Shown: positions 17,940-26,525 of the stretch, in pieces | Layout: each line of letters begins with the position of its first letter | Position numbering within the stretch: the first letter of the stretch is position 1 | NCBI GenBank assembly: GCA_025980435.1 | Contig: JAICXK010000009.1 | Coordinates: forward strand, 1 to 45,749 | Length of the DNA stretch: 45,749 bases | Source of the DNA: Bryobacteraceae bacterium | GTDB lineage: Bacteria > Acidobacteriota > Terriglobia > Bryobacterales > Bryobacteraceae | Direction of reading: 5' to 3' | Notes under the pieces: model-generated | The model's database searches: none | Told to the model about the DNA's origin: nothing | Seen by the model: the letters and a program-made list of their open reading frames with translations, nothing else | Program-made: the position numbers and the translations under genes

Positions 17940-20311
17940 TTGCGTTTGCCGAGTGTCGCCTGCAAGAGGCTGAACACCGAGGACACCATGCCGATGGCGG
18001 TGCGGATGGGCTTGACGGAATGCGTGTTCGACGATTCCCACGCGGTACCGATGATGTCGAACCGCTTGCGCTCCACTGCCTCGGGAGGAGAGAGCGCAAT
18101 CGCTGCGCCATCGTTCTTGCCGGAGCAGACCAGGACATCGCCGACGCGTACGCGGCCGCTCACTTTGACGGGCGTTTGGCCGAGCAATGCGACCCTGGCC
18201 TGCCGGATCGACGCCGACATGTTACCGACCACTGCCGGGCGCGTGGAGATCGCGGCGAACTGGTGAGCATCGCGCGTATCGAGCGTGAGTTTGCCATCCA
18301 CGATGGCCACAACATCCCCGGGGCTGACCTGCTCATCGGCGGCAAGGGGCAGGCACTCGGCGAAGTCCGCGCCGGTCGTATTGAGAGCAACGCCCACGCC
18401 GTTGCCTTCGATGGCACCGACCGCGCCTGAGCCCGAAAAAAACGTGATGAAGTTGTTGTCGGCCAGCGCCGGAGACGCGCCGAGCTTGAGAGCGAGGACG
18501 TCGGCGTTAGCACTGGCCGCGTTTTCAATAACTGCGACGTGCTTCGTGATGTCGCCGCCGGGACCGGACTGCGCATCGACCACGTGGAGCTTGCAGGTCG
18601 GCGATGAGATGCCGATGCCGACGCCGCCATCGCCTGGGAACGAGTTCATGGCGATGTTGTTGTTGCCGGCGCTGCCACTCGCCCGGATAAACACGCTGTT
18701 GGTTTCGGAGTGGAGATCGACGGAGCTGCCGTCCGTGCGAAGGTCGATGTGCTTGCCGCCGCCTTCAAGCCGGATGCGATCGCCGACAACGTGCAACTGG
18801 ACGGCCGGAGTCGCAGTGTTGATGCCAATGTTTCCGCCAGCTTGAATGGTCATGCGTGTGACGTTAACGCCGGAGCGGAAGACAAGGTCGTGATTCGTCA
18901 TCGTGGAAATGATGCCGCCGCTCGCATCGGCGCCGATCAGTACTTCATGCGTACCGCCGTCTGCAAGAACATTAAGGTAGGTGCCGCCGCTGCCGGCGAC
19001 CGTAACGGCGCGATTCGGCGATGTCGTGTTGATGCCAACGCGGCCCTGATCATCGACCGCGATTCGCGGGGTATTATCGGCGCTGGACAGATAGAGGCCC
19101 GGACCCGGAGCGGAGTTCGAGAACACGCGGCCCTTCTGCACGCCGTTCTTGTCCTGGAAGATGAGATCACCGGCATCGTCCGTAGCGGCTCTCATAACGA
19201 GATCGCCGTCGTTGATTTCAAGCTTCGCGGAGGGAGCCTCGGTACCGATGCCAACGCGCCCGTCGTCGCGTACCGCGAATTTCGGAACGAAGCCGCTGCC
19301 GGTCTCGGGACCCACTTCGAGGCGGTTGTCTCCAGCCTCCGCCGAGCCAATACGAAGTTGTAGAGAGCGTCCCACGACAGCGCCCGCACGGCGGATCTCG
19401 AGGGGAATGCCTTCATCCTGGCCGAGCGCATTGACGAATACGGCTTTTGAACCGAAGAGCCGCGCGTTCCCCTGAACGCGAAGGTCGCCTTCCACCCATA
19501 CGAGGTCGGGCGATGCGACGAGCGACGCAGCCGTGGTGCGGTTCTTGAGCCGTAACATCCCTTCGGGAGCCTGAATCGCTGCGGAGACGGAGCCGATCAG
19601 AACGCGGAATGCGGCGGCCTTATCTTTATCAGCCGGTAGAATCTTTTTGAACGCGCCCGGCTGCGCCGCAATGGGATTGGGACGCCAGCGGACGTATCCC
19701 AAAGGCACGAGCCACCGGGACTTCGCGCCGGCAGACGGGAACGTCTGAAAAGGAATCGACGCATCCGGGATCAGCGCGTCGGCAGGATCGAACGCATGAA
19801 AGGCTTCTTCGGCTTTGACGCTCGAGCCCGCCACGATGATGTTATCGCGCATGGCCGCGTCGTCACGGGGGCCGATTTCGATGGTGTAAGACTCGAGCGC
19901 GCGGGCGAAATCGTTTCCCGGCGTGCAGGAGGCGAAGCCGGGAGCGGCCTCCTGAGTGGGTATCTCCCGATAGCGAATCCAAACCTCCACGAGACGGCCC
20001 GAGGGTTCATCGATCAGCGGATCGTACACAAACGACTTGAACAGGTCGGCGGGAATGCTCGCCGGGTTAAGCAGCACGATGGGCCGTCCGAAGCCGTCCC
20101 AAGCAAAACCGGGCTGAACGAAGTCGAGCACTTCCCCGCCCGGACCGTCGATCTCCTTGATGCCGAGTCCGACTGCGATACCCCAGGTATGAGCGCCGAG
20201 CGCATGCCGCGCCGCTGCAAGACGCGAGTATTCGAGCGCGGCCGTCAGATCTTCGGCGCCGAGAAATTGTCCTTCAAAAAATTGCGGACGCAAGAGCTGG
20301 TTTGCCGGCAT
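17936..20311 (-). CDS. tail-fibre-like protein with G2-chaperone-like end
   Basis: A 791-aa protein. Residues 1-50 (LLRPQFFEGQFLGAEDLT, THTWGIAVGLGI-like) are the third copy of a head module shared with the two genes before it. The middle (about 350-590) has repeated phage-fibre motifs of the form VGIGTxxPxxKLxI/V (VGIGTEAPSAKLEI, VGINTTSPNRAVTV, IGINTATPAVQLHV, VGIGISSPTCKLHV). The last ~170 residues (TGADFAECLPLAADEQVSPG, AAISTRPAVVGNMS, VKVSGRVRVGDVL) resemble the autoproteolytic intramolecular chaperone (peptidase G2 type) of trimeric fibres. It is likely a receptor-binding or surface fibre of the particle. ATG at 20311 has AGGAG upstream. Confidence 0.75.
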   Translation of the reverse strand: MPANQLLRPQFFEGQFLGAEDLTAALEYSRLAAARHALGAHTWGIAVGLGIKEIDGPGGEVLDFVQPGFAWDGFGRPIVLLNPASIPADLFKSFVYDPLIDEPSGRLVEVWIRYREIPTQEAAPGFASCTPGNDFARALESYTIEIGPRDDAAMRDNIIVAGSSVKAEEAFHAFDPADALIPDASIPFQTFPSAGAKSRWLVPLGYVRWRPNPIAAQPGAFKKILPADKDKAAAFRVLIGSVSAAIQAPEGMLRLKNRTTAASLVASPDLVWVEGDLRVQGNARLFGSKAVFVNALGQDEGIPLEIRRAGAVVGRSLQLRIGSAEAGDNRLEVGPETGSGFVPKFAVRDDGRVGIGTEAPSAKLEINDGDLVMRAATDDAGDLIFQDKNGVQKGRVFSNSAPGPGLYLSSADNTPRIAVDDQGRVGINTTSPNRAVTVAGSGGTYLNVLADGGTHEVLIGADASGGIISTMTNHDLVFRSGVNVTRMTIQAGGNIGINTATPAVQLHVVGDRIRLEGGGKHIDLRTDGSSVDLHSETNSVFIRASGSAGNNNIAMNSFPGDGGVGIGISSPTCKLHVVDAQSGPGGDITKHVAVIENAASANADVLALKLGASPALADNNFITFFSGSGAVGAIEGNGVGVALNTTGADFAECLPLAADEQVSPGDVVAIVDGKLTLDTRDAHQFAAISTRPAVVGNMSASIRQARVALLGQTPVKVSGRVRVGDVLVCSGKNDGAAIALSPPEAVERKRFDIIGTAWESSNTHSVKPIRTAIGMVSSVFSLLQATLGKRK

Positions 20312-20320
20312 CGATGACTC

Positions 20321-21982
20321 CTATGAATTCTTCTGGCGCAGCGCGCGGACGAGGCCATCGATCGTCATCTGCTGCTTATCGACAGTCTGTTGAAGCTCGC
20401 TGATCCGGTTCTTCAGCGCATCGAGCTGCGAGTCCTGCTCTTTTTCGTGTCTCACATCGCCTGCAGCGGCGTCACCGCCGGAGCGCATGAAGGCAGCGAT
20501 CGCTTCCGGCGGAATGGCGGCAGCGAGAATGGGCGCGAGGAGATCGTCGGCAATGGCAACCGCAAGCGGATTTTCCAGATCGAGGTTTTGAAGAAACGGC
20601 GTACTGTTCGCGTCGTTCAGGCCGGCCGCGGCGTAAGCGACGGCTTCGACTCCGCCCGGAGCGGAGGAACTGAAGCGAGTGAAAGAACGGAGAGCAATGG
20701 CCGACAGAACGCCGCTATCCCTATCCGGCGCCGCATTTCCCAAATGGGACCGGCTGAAATCGGCTTTGACGCCCGCTGTGAGATTGCCCTCGCGAGCAGG
20801 CAGCACAGCGCAACAGACTCGCTCGAGTGCCTTACGCAGGTTACGGACATAGGGCAGAAAGGAAAGCCAGTATTGAAGGTTCGGGAACGTGGTGAGGAAC
20901 TTGCGACCTTCGAGGTTGCAGATACGCAGCACCTGGCAATCCTTGAGGCGAATGGTGAGCGTCGCGAGTGGAACACAGTTGGTGAGAGCGGGATCGGGGC
21001 ACGGTGGCAGAAGAGACGAGCACAGGCAGCCGCGCAGGTACTCAATGATCACGGGCGCGAAAAGCTGGAGCGTTTGTACGAGATATTGCTGAGGCGAGAT
21101 TGCCGAGGCCGGACAAGGCACGGTTAGCTTGTCGAAGATCGCGCAGTTCGTTCCGGGGTTCTTGCGGAACAAGTTGATGAGCGCCGTGCGAAGGTCGGCG
21201 CAATACTTCTGCGCCGCGGCCATCGTGAGGTTCGCGCCCGTTGGCGGCGCAGGAAGCGCTGCGGTGAAATCGGCAAGACAGCCCAGGAACCGATCGAACA
21301 TCGCGCCGCGCGGCTGCTCGCGGGTTTCCGCGGGTGCCGGATATGCAACAAATTTGAAGGTCTCGCAGACGGTCACGGGTTCACATTGTGTAGGCGCGGG
21401 ACGGGGCGAGGTCTTGGTCGCTTTTGATCCACAGCTACAAGCGCCATGCGATCCACAGCCACACTTAGGCGCGCAGGCGCCAGTGGAACGCAGCGCGGGT
21501 ACGCCGCGAGACAACGTTTCGTCGTAGCAGAGGGCCAGAATCCACTGCTGCTCGGCCTGTTCGCACACGGCCGGGATCGGGCGCGGCGGAAAGCAGTTGT
21601 CGGGCTCGGGGGTGCAGCATCCCGTGATGAGTTCGCAGATGTCAACCGTCTGATCCGCGCAGAGGATGATGTCGTCTCCGCAAGGGCTGAGCGCATACCC
21701 GCCCCGCACGATAACCTGATTGCCGCACGGGTTGCAGACAACCTCCATTCCGCACGCAACTCCCCAGCCGTGGAGGTAGCGATTGTGGAGCTTGTTCTTC
21801 GCGACGATGTAGTTCTCGAGGCGGTTCAGGTCGGCCTCGGTAAGAAGCTGACCGGCGAAGAAGCGAGGGCGGCAGAGACACTCGAGTCCGCCGCACACGG
21901 GACACGGGATGCAGGGATCGGCAGTGGCCGGCTTGCCGGTTGCCGCGGCGGCCAAGCTGGAGTAAGTCATGGTGGGAGTCAT
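20321..21982 (-). CDS. Cys-rich eCIS protein with shared head module
   Basis: A 553-aa protein. A Cys-rich start (PCIPCPVCGGLECLC) leads into the module RPRFFAGQLLTEADLNRLEN...RYLHGWGVACGMEV, also present in the genes on both sides. A second Cys/Gly cluster (ACAPKCGCGSHGACSCG) lies near residues 190-207, and several more Cys pairs follow, suggesting disulfides or metal sites. The C-terminal ~40 residues form a coiled coil (LDALKNRISELQQTVDKQQM). It has no known enzymatic motif; a structural baseplate or fibre-adaptor role is inferred from position. ATG at 21982 overlaps the preceding stop (ATGA) and has AGGAGG upstream. Confidence 0.7.
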   Translation of the reverse strand: MTPTMTYSSLAAAATGKPATADPCIPCPVCGGLECLCRPRFFAGQLLTEADLNRLENYIVAKNKLHNRYLHGWGVACGMEVVCNPCGNQVIVRGGYALSPCGDDIILCADQTVDICELITGCCTPEPDNCFPPRPIPAVCEQAEQQWILALCYDETLSRGVPALRSTGACAPKCGCGSHGACSCGSKATKTSPRPAPTQCEPVTVCETFKFVAYPAPAETREQPRGAMFDRFLGCLADFTAALPAPPTGANLTMAAAQKYCADLRTALINLFRKNPGTNCAIFDKLTVPCPASAISPQQYLVQTLQLFAPVIIEYLRGCLCSSLLPPCPDPALTNCVPLATLTIRLKDCQVLRICNLEGRKFLTTFPNLQYWLSFLPYVRNLRKALERVCCAVLPAREGNLTAGVKADFSRSHLGNAAPDRDSGVLSAIALRSFTRFSSSAPGGVEAVAYAAAGLNDANSTPFLQNLDLENPLAVAIADDLLAPILAAAIPPEAIAAFMRSGGDAAAGDVRHEKEQDSQLDALKNRISELQQTVDKQQMTIDGLVRALRQKNS

Positions 21983-24510
21983 CGGTCAGTCCTCCTTTTG
22001 GCGGATGGGCGTTTCGCGGCGGCTTCCTCAGCGGAAGGTGCAGCGAAAATGATGCCGGTTTCCTTAAGAAAGAACCAGCTTTCAAAGCTTCCGCCCTGAG
22101 CGAGATTGCCGGATGGGTTCTTGCCGCCGCTGATCCAGGCGGGGTCGCGCTGGTTGACGGCGGACCCGACGCAGGCGCCAATGTTTTCGGCATCGAGAAC
22201 AAGGTTTTCTTTGAAGGTTTTTCCCGTGTAGATAAAGTCGCCTTTCAGGCTCACGCGCAAAACCGGGCGATCAAGTTGCAAGCCCTCGGGCGGAGGCGGT
22301 GGATTCGTGTTGTTGAACGCGTCCCACCAGCTCGTGAGGTCGGTGTTGAAGAATTCCTTATAAGGAACGAACGCCCACCCCGAGGCGGCAGCCTCACCGG
22401 TGTGCGGCGTAGTCTGGGGGCCTACGTCGAGAAGGAACCCATACAGGTGGACGACGGTATAACGGCCGGTGAAGAGCTTTCCATCAATCATCTGAGGAAA
22501 GGCGATGTCTACCAGGAACGTCTGCCTGCTGATGCCCTGCAGCTCAGGCCGGTTGAAGTAGATCGTCAATGTCGGCGCTCCGCGGCTCAGGATCTCTTTT
22601 GGGTTCGCGTCGTAATCGTTGGCGGACTGGAACTCGCCAAAGTCGACAAGGCCGTCGTGGGGCCAATTGATGTCGAGAATCTTCGGCAGGTCTTTGTCGA
22701 GTCCGGCACCTGGATCTCCCTTGGGACCAGGATCGCCTTTCGGACCCGGATCTCCTTTTGGCCCGGGTTTGCCGGCATTCGCGGAGACGCACTCGACCAC
22801 CTTAAGCAGCGTCTGGACGCTAGGCAGGATCTTCCGTCCCTTGCGATTGTCAATGCGCGCGATGTGCGCGGCGGCATCCGCAATGGGATCGGCCGGAGGA
22901 ACGGATTGATTGAGAATTCGGTCGCCCGCATGGTAGTTCTCAATCGTCGCCACAACAACGCAGTTCGCGGTATCGCACGTGCAGCATTTGCCGTTGAGGA
23001 GATCGAGGCAGTTGGTTTCCGTGACCTCGATGATGGCCACTCCACCGTCGCCGGCGACGGCTGTATCGCCGGTCCAGGGGATGTACAGGCCGCCGTCAAC
23101 CGGCAGGGGCTGCGTCGAACCGGCCGCGAGTGCGAACGGCGGCATCGCCGAGCCAGGCTGGTCGAGCCATAGCATCGAGAGATTGACAGCCTGGAGAAAC
23201 GCATCGGCGCCATCGCGTTCAACGACCCAGGCAATGCCGCCATCTGCGGACACGGCCATCGACTCGGGAGGATGATCGAGGGCCACCGTGTGAACAGTGG
23301 CGGATCCGGGTTCAAAAAGCGACAGGTTCTTCTCGGAGCGCGCGGTGATGGCCAGGCGGTCAGGACCGGGAAAGCGGACAACGGCGAGAGCGTCGAGGGT
23401 GAGAGTCCCTGGTGGAACGTTGATAGGCGCCCCCGCCGCCTTCGCAGCGAGATCGGCCACTTGGATCCGGTGCGCCGACGATTCAATGGCGTAGGCCTTG
23501 TCGCTTGCCGTACCGATTGCGAGGCTTTGAAGGCCAGGCGCTAATGTGATGTCGTCCGGTGCGCCGGGAGTGCCGGTGGTGCTGTCGATGTCGGTCTGCC
23601 ACGAAACGACGTGTCCGGAATCATTGAGGAGAGCCACGAGGCGTCCACCCGCTGTTACGCCAAGCTCGACCCCCGCGGCGGAGCCTGCCATCGAGAGCGT
23701 ACGAAACGCGCCTGAGGCAATTGCCGCGGTGTCGTAGACGAGCAGATCCCGTGGACTGTTATCGGCGACGACGTACAACCGCTGGCCGTCATTCGAAACT
23801 GCGATCTCGAGCGCTTTGCGGCCGGCTGGCAGCGGGACGGGTGCAAGTACGCTGTGATTATCGGTGCGAACGGGGAAGACCACGCCTTCCGCGGTAAGCA
23901 CATATAGGCGCTGCGTTGCCTGGTGCACGACGGTCTTCTGCGCGTGCGCGATGTTGACGCTGTTGCGCCACTCGAGCTTGGGAAGGTGGTTGTGTAGCGA
24001 GGCAGGGGGCGGATCGACGACCAGGCCCGGCTCCCAGGATTCGAGGATGCGGTTCGGCGCGCATTGCGTGTCATCGCAGGCGCAGTCATCGTAAAGGACA
24101 GGAATCTTTTCAGTCGGGCACTCTCGATAACGGACGCAGATTTGGATCGTATGAGGTTTGGTATCCCCCTTCAGCGCTTCGTAGCCCTCTAGCGTCGTGA
24201 TGTCGACAGGCTCGAGCTGGCGGACGACGATGTCGTGGCCGCAGCAATCGAGCGCCGCGCCCGGCTCAATCTGAACAATGCGGTTCTGGCACGCGGGGTT
24301 CGGGTGCTGGATGACATTTAGGCCGCACACAACACCCCAGCCGTGGAGCCGTTGATCGTGATGGCGCAACTTGTCGATGTAGTAGGTCTGCTCGTCACGG
24401 AAATCGCGCTCGACCAGGAGTTTTCCCGTGAAGTAGTGGTTGCGCGAGAACGGGCCGATAGCGCAGTCCGAGCAGGTGTCTTTACAGGTGCAGTTGTGTG
24501 TTGAGTGCAT
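21979..24510 (-). CDS. eCIS fibre-like protein: head module, propeller, collagen-like repeat
   Basis: An 843-aa protein. Residues ~15-70 hold the shared module (NHYFTGKLLVERDFRDEQTY, LHGWGVVCGLNV). Residues ~190-450 look like a beta-propeller (AISNDGQRLYVVADNS-type blades, AVSADGGIAWVVERDG). A Cys cluster (CCTCDTANC) follows near 505, then an 18-bp/6-aa collagen-like run GPKGDPG x3 (about 582-600) and a C-terminal beta domain of ~240 residues. This is a plausible elongated surface protein, perhaps for target binding. ATG at 24510 has GGAGG upstream; the end overlaps the next gene by 4 bp. Confidence 0.72.
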   Translation of the reverse strand: MHSTHNCTCKDTCSDCAIGPFSRNHYFTGKLLVERDFRDEQTYYIDKLRHHDQRLHGWGVVCGLNVIQHPNPACQNRIVQIEPGAALDCCGHDIVVRQLEPVDITTLEGYEALKGDTKPHTIQICVRYRECPTEKIPVLYDDCACDDTQCAPNRILESWEPGLVVDPPPASLHNHLPKLEWRNSVNIAHAQKTVVHQATQRLYVLTAEGVVFPVRTDNHSVLAPVPLPAGRKALEIAVSNDGQRLYVVADNSPRDLLVYDTAAIASGAFRTLSMAGSAAGVELGVTAGGRLVALLNDSGHVVSWQTDIDSTTGTPGAPDDITLAPGLQSLAIGTASDKAYAIESSAHRIQVADLAAKAAGAPINVPPGTLTLDALAVVRFPGPDRLAITARSEKNLSLFEPGSATVHTVALDHPPESMAVSADGGIAWVVERDGADAFLQAVNLSMLWLDQPGSAMPPFALAAGSTQPLPVDGGLYIPWTGDTAVAGDGGVAIIEVTETNCLDLLNGKCCTCDTANCVVVATIENYHAGDRILNQSVPPADPIADAAAHIARIDNRKGRKILPSVQTLLKVVECVSANAGKPGPKGDPGPKGDPGPKGDPGAGLDKDLPKILDINWPHDGLVDFGEFQSANDYDANPKEILSRGAPTLTIYFNRPELQGISRQTFLVDIAFPQMIDGKLFTGRYTVVHLYGFLLDVGPQTTPHTGEAAASGWAFVPYKEFFNTDLTSWWDAFNNTNPPPPPEGLQLDRPVLRVSLKGDFIYTGKTFKENLVLDAENIGACVGSAVNQRDPAWISGGKNPSGNLAQGGSFESWFFLKETGIIFAAPSAEEAAAKRPSAKRRTDR
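22712..22765. repeat. three 18-bp tandem repeats encoding GPKGDP
   Basis: Three consecutive 18-bp units (22712-22729, 22730-22747, 22748-22765) differ at a few third positions and encode GPKGDP on the minus strand. They are a collagen-like Gly-X-Y tract inside the 843-aa fibre-like protein and could vary in copy number. Confidence 0.8.
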
Positions 24511-24524
24511 CAGCGGCCTCCTAG

Positions 24525-26525
24525 TTACAGGCGGATTTGGACATTCGGTTTCCTCGCGATAACAGAGTTCAGTCCGATCGAGGACTGGACGCCGATTCGG
24601 AACTTGGGCCGGACGAATTCGACTTCATATTTCGTGTGAGCCGGGCTTTCAGAACGCAGCAGGTTTAGCAAAGAACGGCGAAGCGCGTCCGAGTCTTCGA
24701 GACGGCCGGGAACGAAGACGGTGAAGCGATGCGCCGTGTAGTGAAACGGATCGCGCAACGGGTCATTCGAAGTGACCAGTTGTGTCCCGCCGATTTGGGC
24801 GCCTTCATTCAATTGGCTGCGATTGACGATGCGGCGGCCCCACAGAACGGAGCAGTCACCCAGGCGGCCATTATCGGAAAACAGCCACCTTCGGATCTGA
24901 AAATGTTCCAGGATCAATTCGGGAGCCGGCATACAGCATAAGCGCTCCGGCGCAGGCGGGCAGGTTGGACGCCCTGGACACTTGCAAACGCACGTCTCGC
25001 CACAACCGTTCGGTTCCTGCCCTATGAACTTCCAGCCGATGAAATCGAGCATTTGGCGGCGCAGGTTGTCGCGAGTGCCGCGGCAGCGCAGCGTTTCGCC
25101 GGCATTGGCGAGAATACGGCGGCGTTTCCCCTCGGGAAGTTGGCCGTCCAGCCGGACGCCGATCCACGAAGCGAGCCAGGGGAGAAAGCCGGCTGGCGTG
25201 GCGCGTGGGTCAAAGTAGCGGGCCTGCTCGTCAAGCGTCGTTTCCACCGACCGAAGGGTTGTGTCGAAGATCGCCAGGAAGCGATCCAGAAAATCCGCGC
25301 TGACAGGGTCCTCACCGAAAACGCCCGGCAGGTATCGCCGCAAGCTGATGCGCGGAAATTCGATGCGCGCCCCGTCAATCTGAGGCGAGAAAAAGCCGTC
25401 GCCTCCGAGGTCGAGTTTGAGCCACAGATAGCGTCCTGGCGGGCTTTGGATCAGGCAGTCCCAATCGCCATCGGCCTGCGTGTCGGACGCGGGGTGCGTG
25501 CGCCAGGGTAGATCGGGAAGCGTGATTTGGGCGTCGGGCAGCACGGCTTCGGACGTGTAGGTGCTGATGCCAACGCGGCATCCACGCGGGATCTTGCCAG
25601 TGAGGATAATACGATGCCATTGGCATTGATAGATGCGGCTGTCGAGAGGTCCGCTAATCAGAGTGCCGGCCGTGTAGAGCTGAGCGGGAAGCGGTGGCAG
25701 CGGCTTCAGGATGGGGTTGCCGTCGAGATCGAATGGCGGACCGCCCGCAGACAGGCACATCCCAGACGCGTTCAGGCGCCCCGCAGCATCGTTCGGAAAC
25801 GGCAGCGGCGCAAAGTTCTTGCCGATAGCGGCGGGGCTTGTCGCATCCGGCAGAAGGTTGCCATCGGGATCGAGAACTGCAGCGCCGGGCTGGCCATCAC
25901 GAATGACGTAGATGCGCCCTTCGCAGTCCGAAGCGACGTGGCGAGCGACGCCGAGTCCGGCTACGAATTTGTGATGCCGGCCGGAGATAGAGAATCGGTG
26001 GGCGCCGCCATTGGCGGGGTCGGCAACCCAGACGCGATGCCGCACATCGACCGTAATTCCGGAAGGCTGCCATGGGTTGGTGAGTCCCTTAGGCGAAAGC
26101 CATTCCGCGTGCGGATGAAGAGCTGGAAGCGTGCGGACATCGACCAAGCTTCCCGTCGCGATAAAGAGCAGATCTTTACAGAGTGCGAGCGCGGGACGCT
26201 GTCCGTAGGGGCGATGGTAATAAGGGACGGGATCGAAGCTGCACGCGCACGGGTCGAAGCGTTTGATGTAGCCGTCGGCCGAGGCCAACCAGATCTCGCA
26301 GGCCGAATTGACGGCGACGTTCGCAGGCGGGACAAGTCCGCCGAGACTGCCGGACGGTTCCGTCAGGTCGCGGGCGGCTCCGGGCAGAAGCGCGAGCGCA
26401 AGTTTGTCCGTTATGGTGATACCTTGCGCGTCCAGCACACGCCAACCTGGTGAGCCGCCTAGCAAGGTAAACGTCGGATCGTGCGGCGGGCGCGGGATCG
26501 AAGGAAGTAAAGCGGCGGGGATCAT
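24525..26525 (-). CDS. phage tail protein I-like baseplate protein with NHL propeller
   Basis: A 666-aa protein made of two parts. Residues ~60-270 carry NHL/propeller-like blades (NSACEIWLASADGYIKRFDP, VRHRVWVADPANGGAHRF, CEGRIYVIRDG). From about residue 395 on it matches the P2 gpI-like tail protein of eCIS and related baseplates (FLDRFLAIFDTTLRSVETTL, FDPRATPAGFLPWLASWIGV, LPEGKRRRILANAGETLRCR), including a Cys-rich insert (GCGETCVCKCPGRPTC). gpI connects baseplate wedge proteins to the fibres, so a propeller here would be outward facing. Its ATG overlaps the gpJ stop as ATGA. Confidence 0.83.
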   Translation of the reverse strand: MIPAALLPSIPRPPHDPTFTLLGGSPGWRVLDAQGITITDKLALALLPGAARDLTEPSGSLGGLVPPANVAVNSACEIWLASADGYIKRFDPCACSFDPVPYYHRPYGQRPALALCKDLLFIATGSLVDVRTLPALHPHAEWLSPKGLTNPWQPSGITVDVRHRVWVADPANGGAHRFSISGRHHKFVAGLGVARHVASDCEGRIYVIRDGQPGAAVLDPDGNLLPDATSPAAIGKNFAPLPFPNDAAGRLNASGMCLSAGGPPFDLDGNPILKPLPPLPAQLYTAGTLISGPLDSRIYQCQWHRIILTGKIPRGCRVGISTYTSEAVLPDAQITLPDLPWRTHPASDTQADGDWDCLIQSPPGRYLWLKLDLGGDGFFSPQIDGARIEFPRISLRRYLPGVFGEDPVSADFLDRFLAIFDTTLRSVETTLDEQARYFDPRATPAGFLPWLASWIGVRLDGQLPEGKRRRILANAGETLRCRGTRDNLRRQMLDFIGWKFIGQEPNGCGETCVCKCPGRPTCPPAPERLCCMPAPELILEHFQIRRWLFSDNGRLGDCSVLWGRRIVNRSQLNEGAQIGGTQLVTSNDPLRDPFHYTAHRFTVFVPGRLEDSDALRRSLLNLLRSESPAHTKYEVEFVRPKFRIGVQSSIGLNSVIARKPNVQIRL

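Noticed and set aside
21940-23172. 410-aa plus-strand open frame
   Set aside because: Antisense to the 843-aa fibre-like gene, whose shared module and collagen-like tract are clearly on the minus strand.
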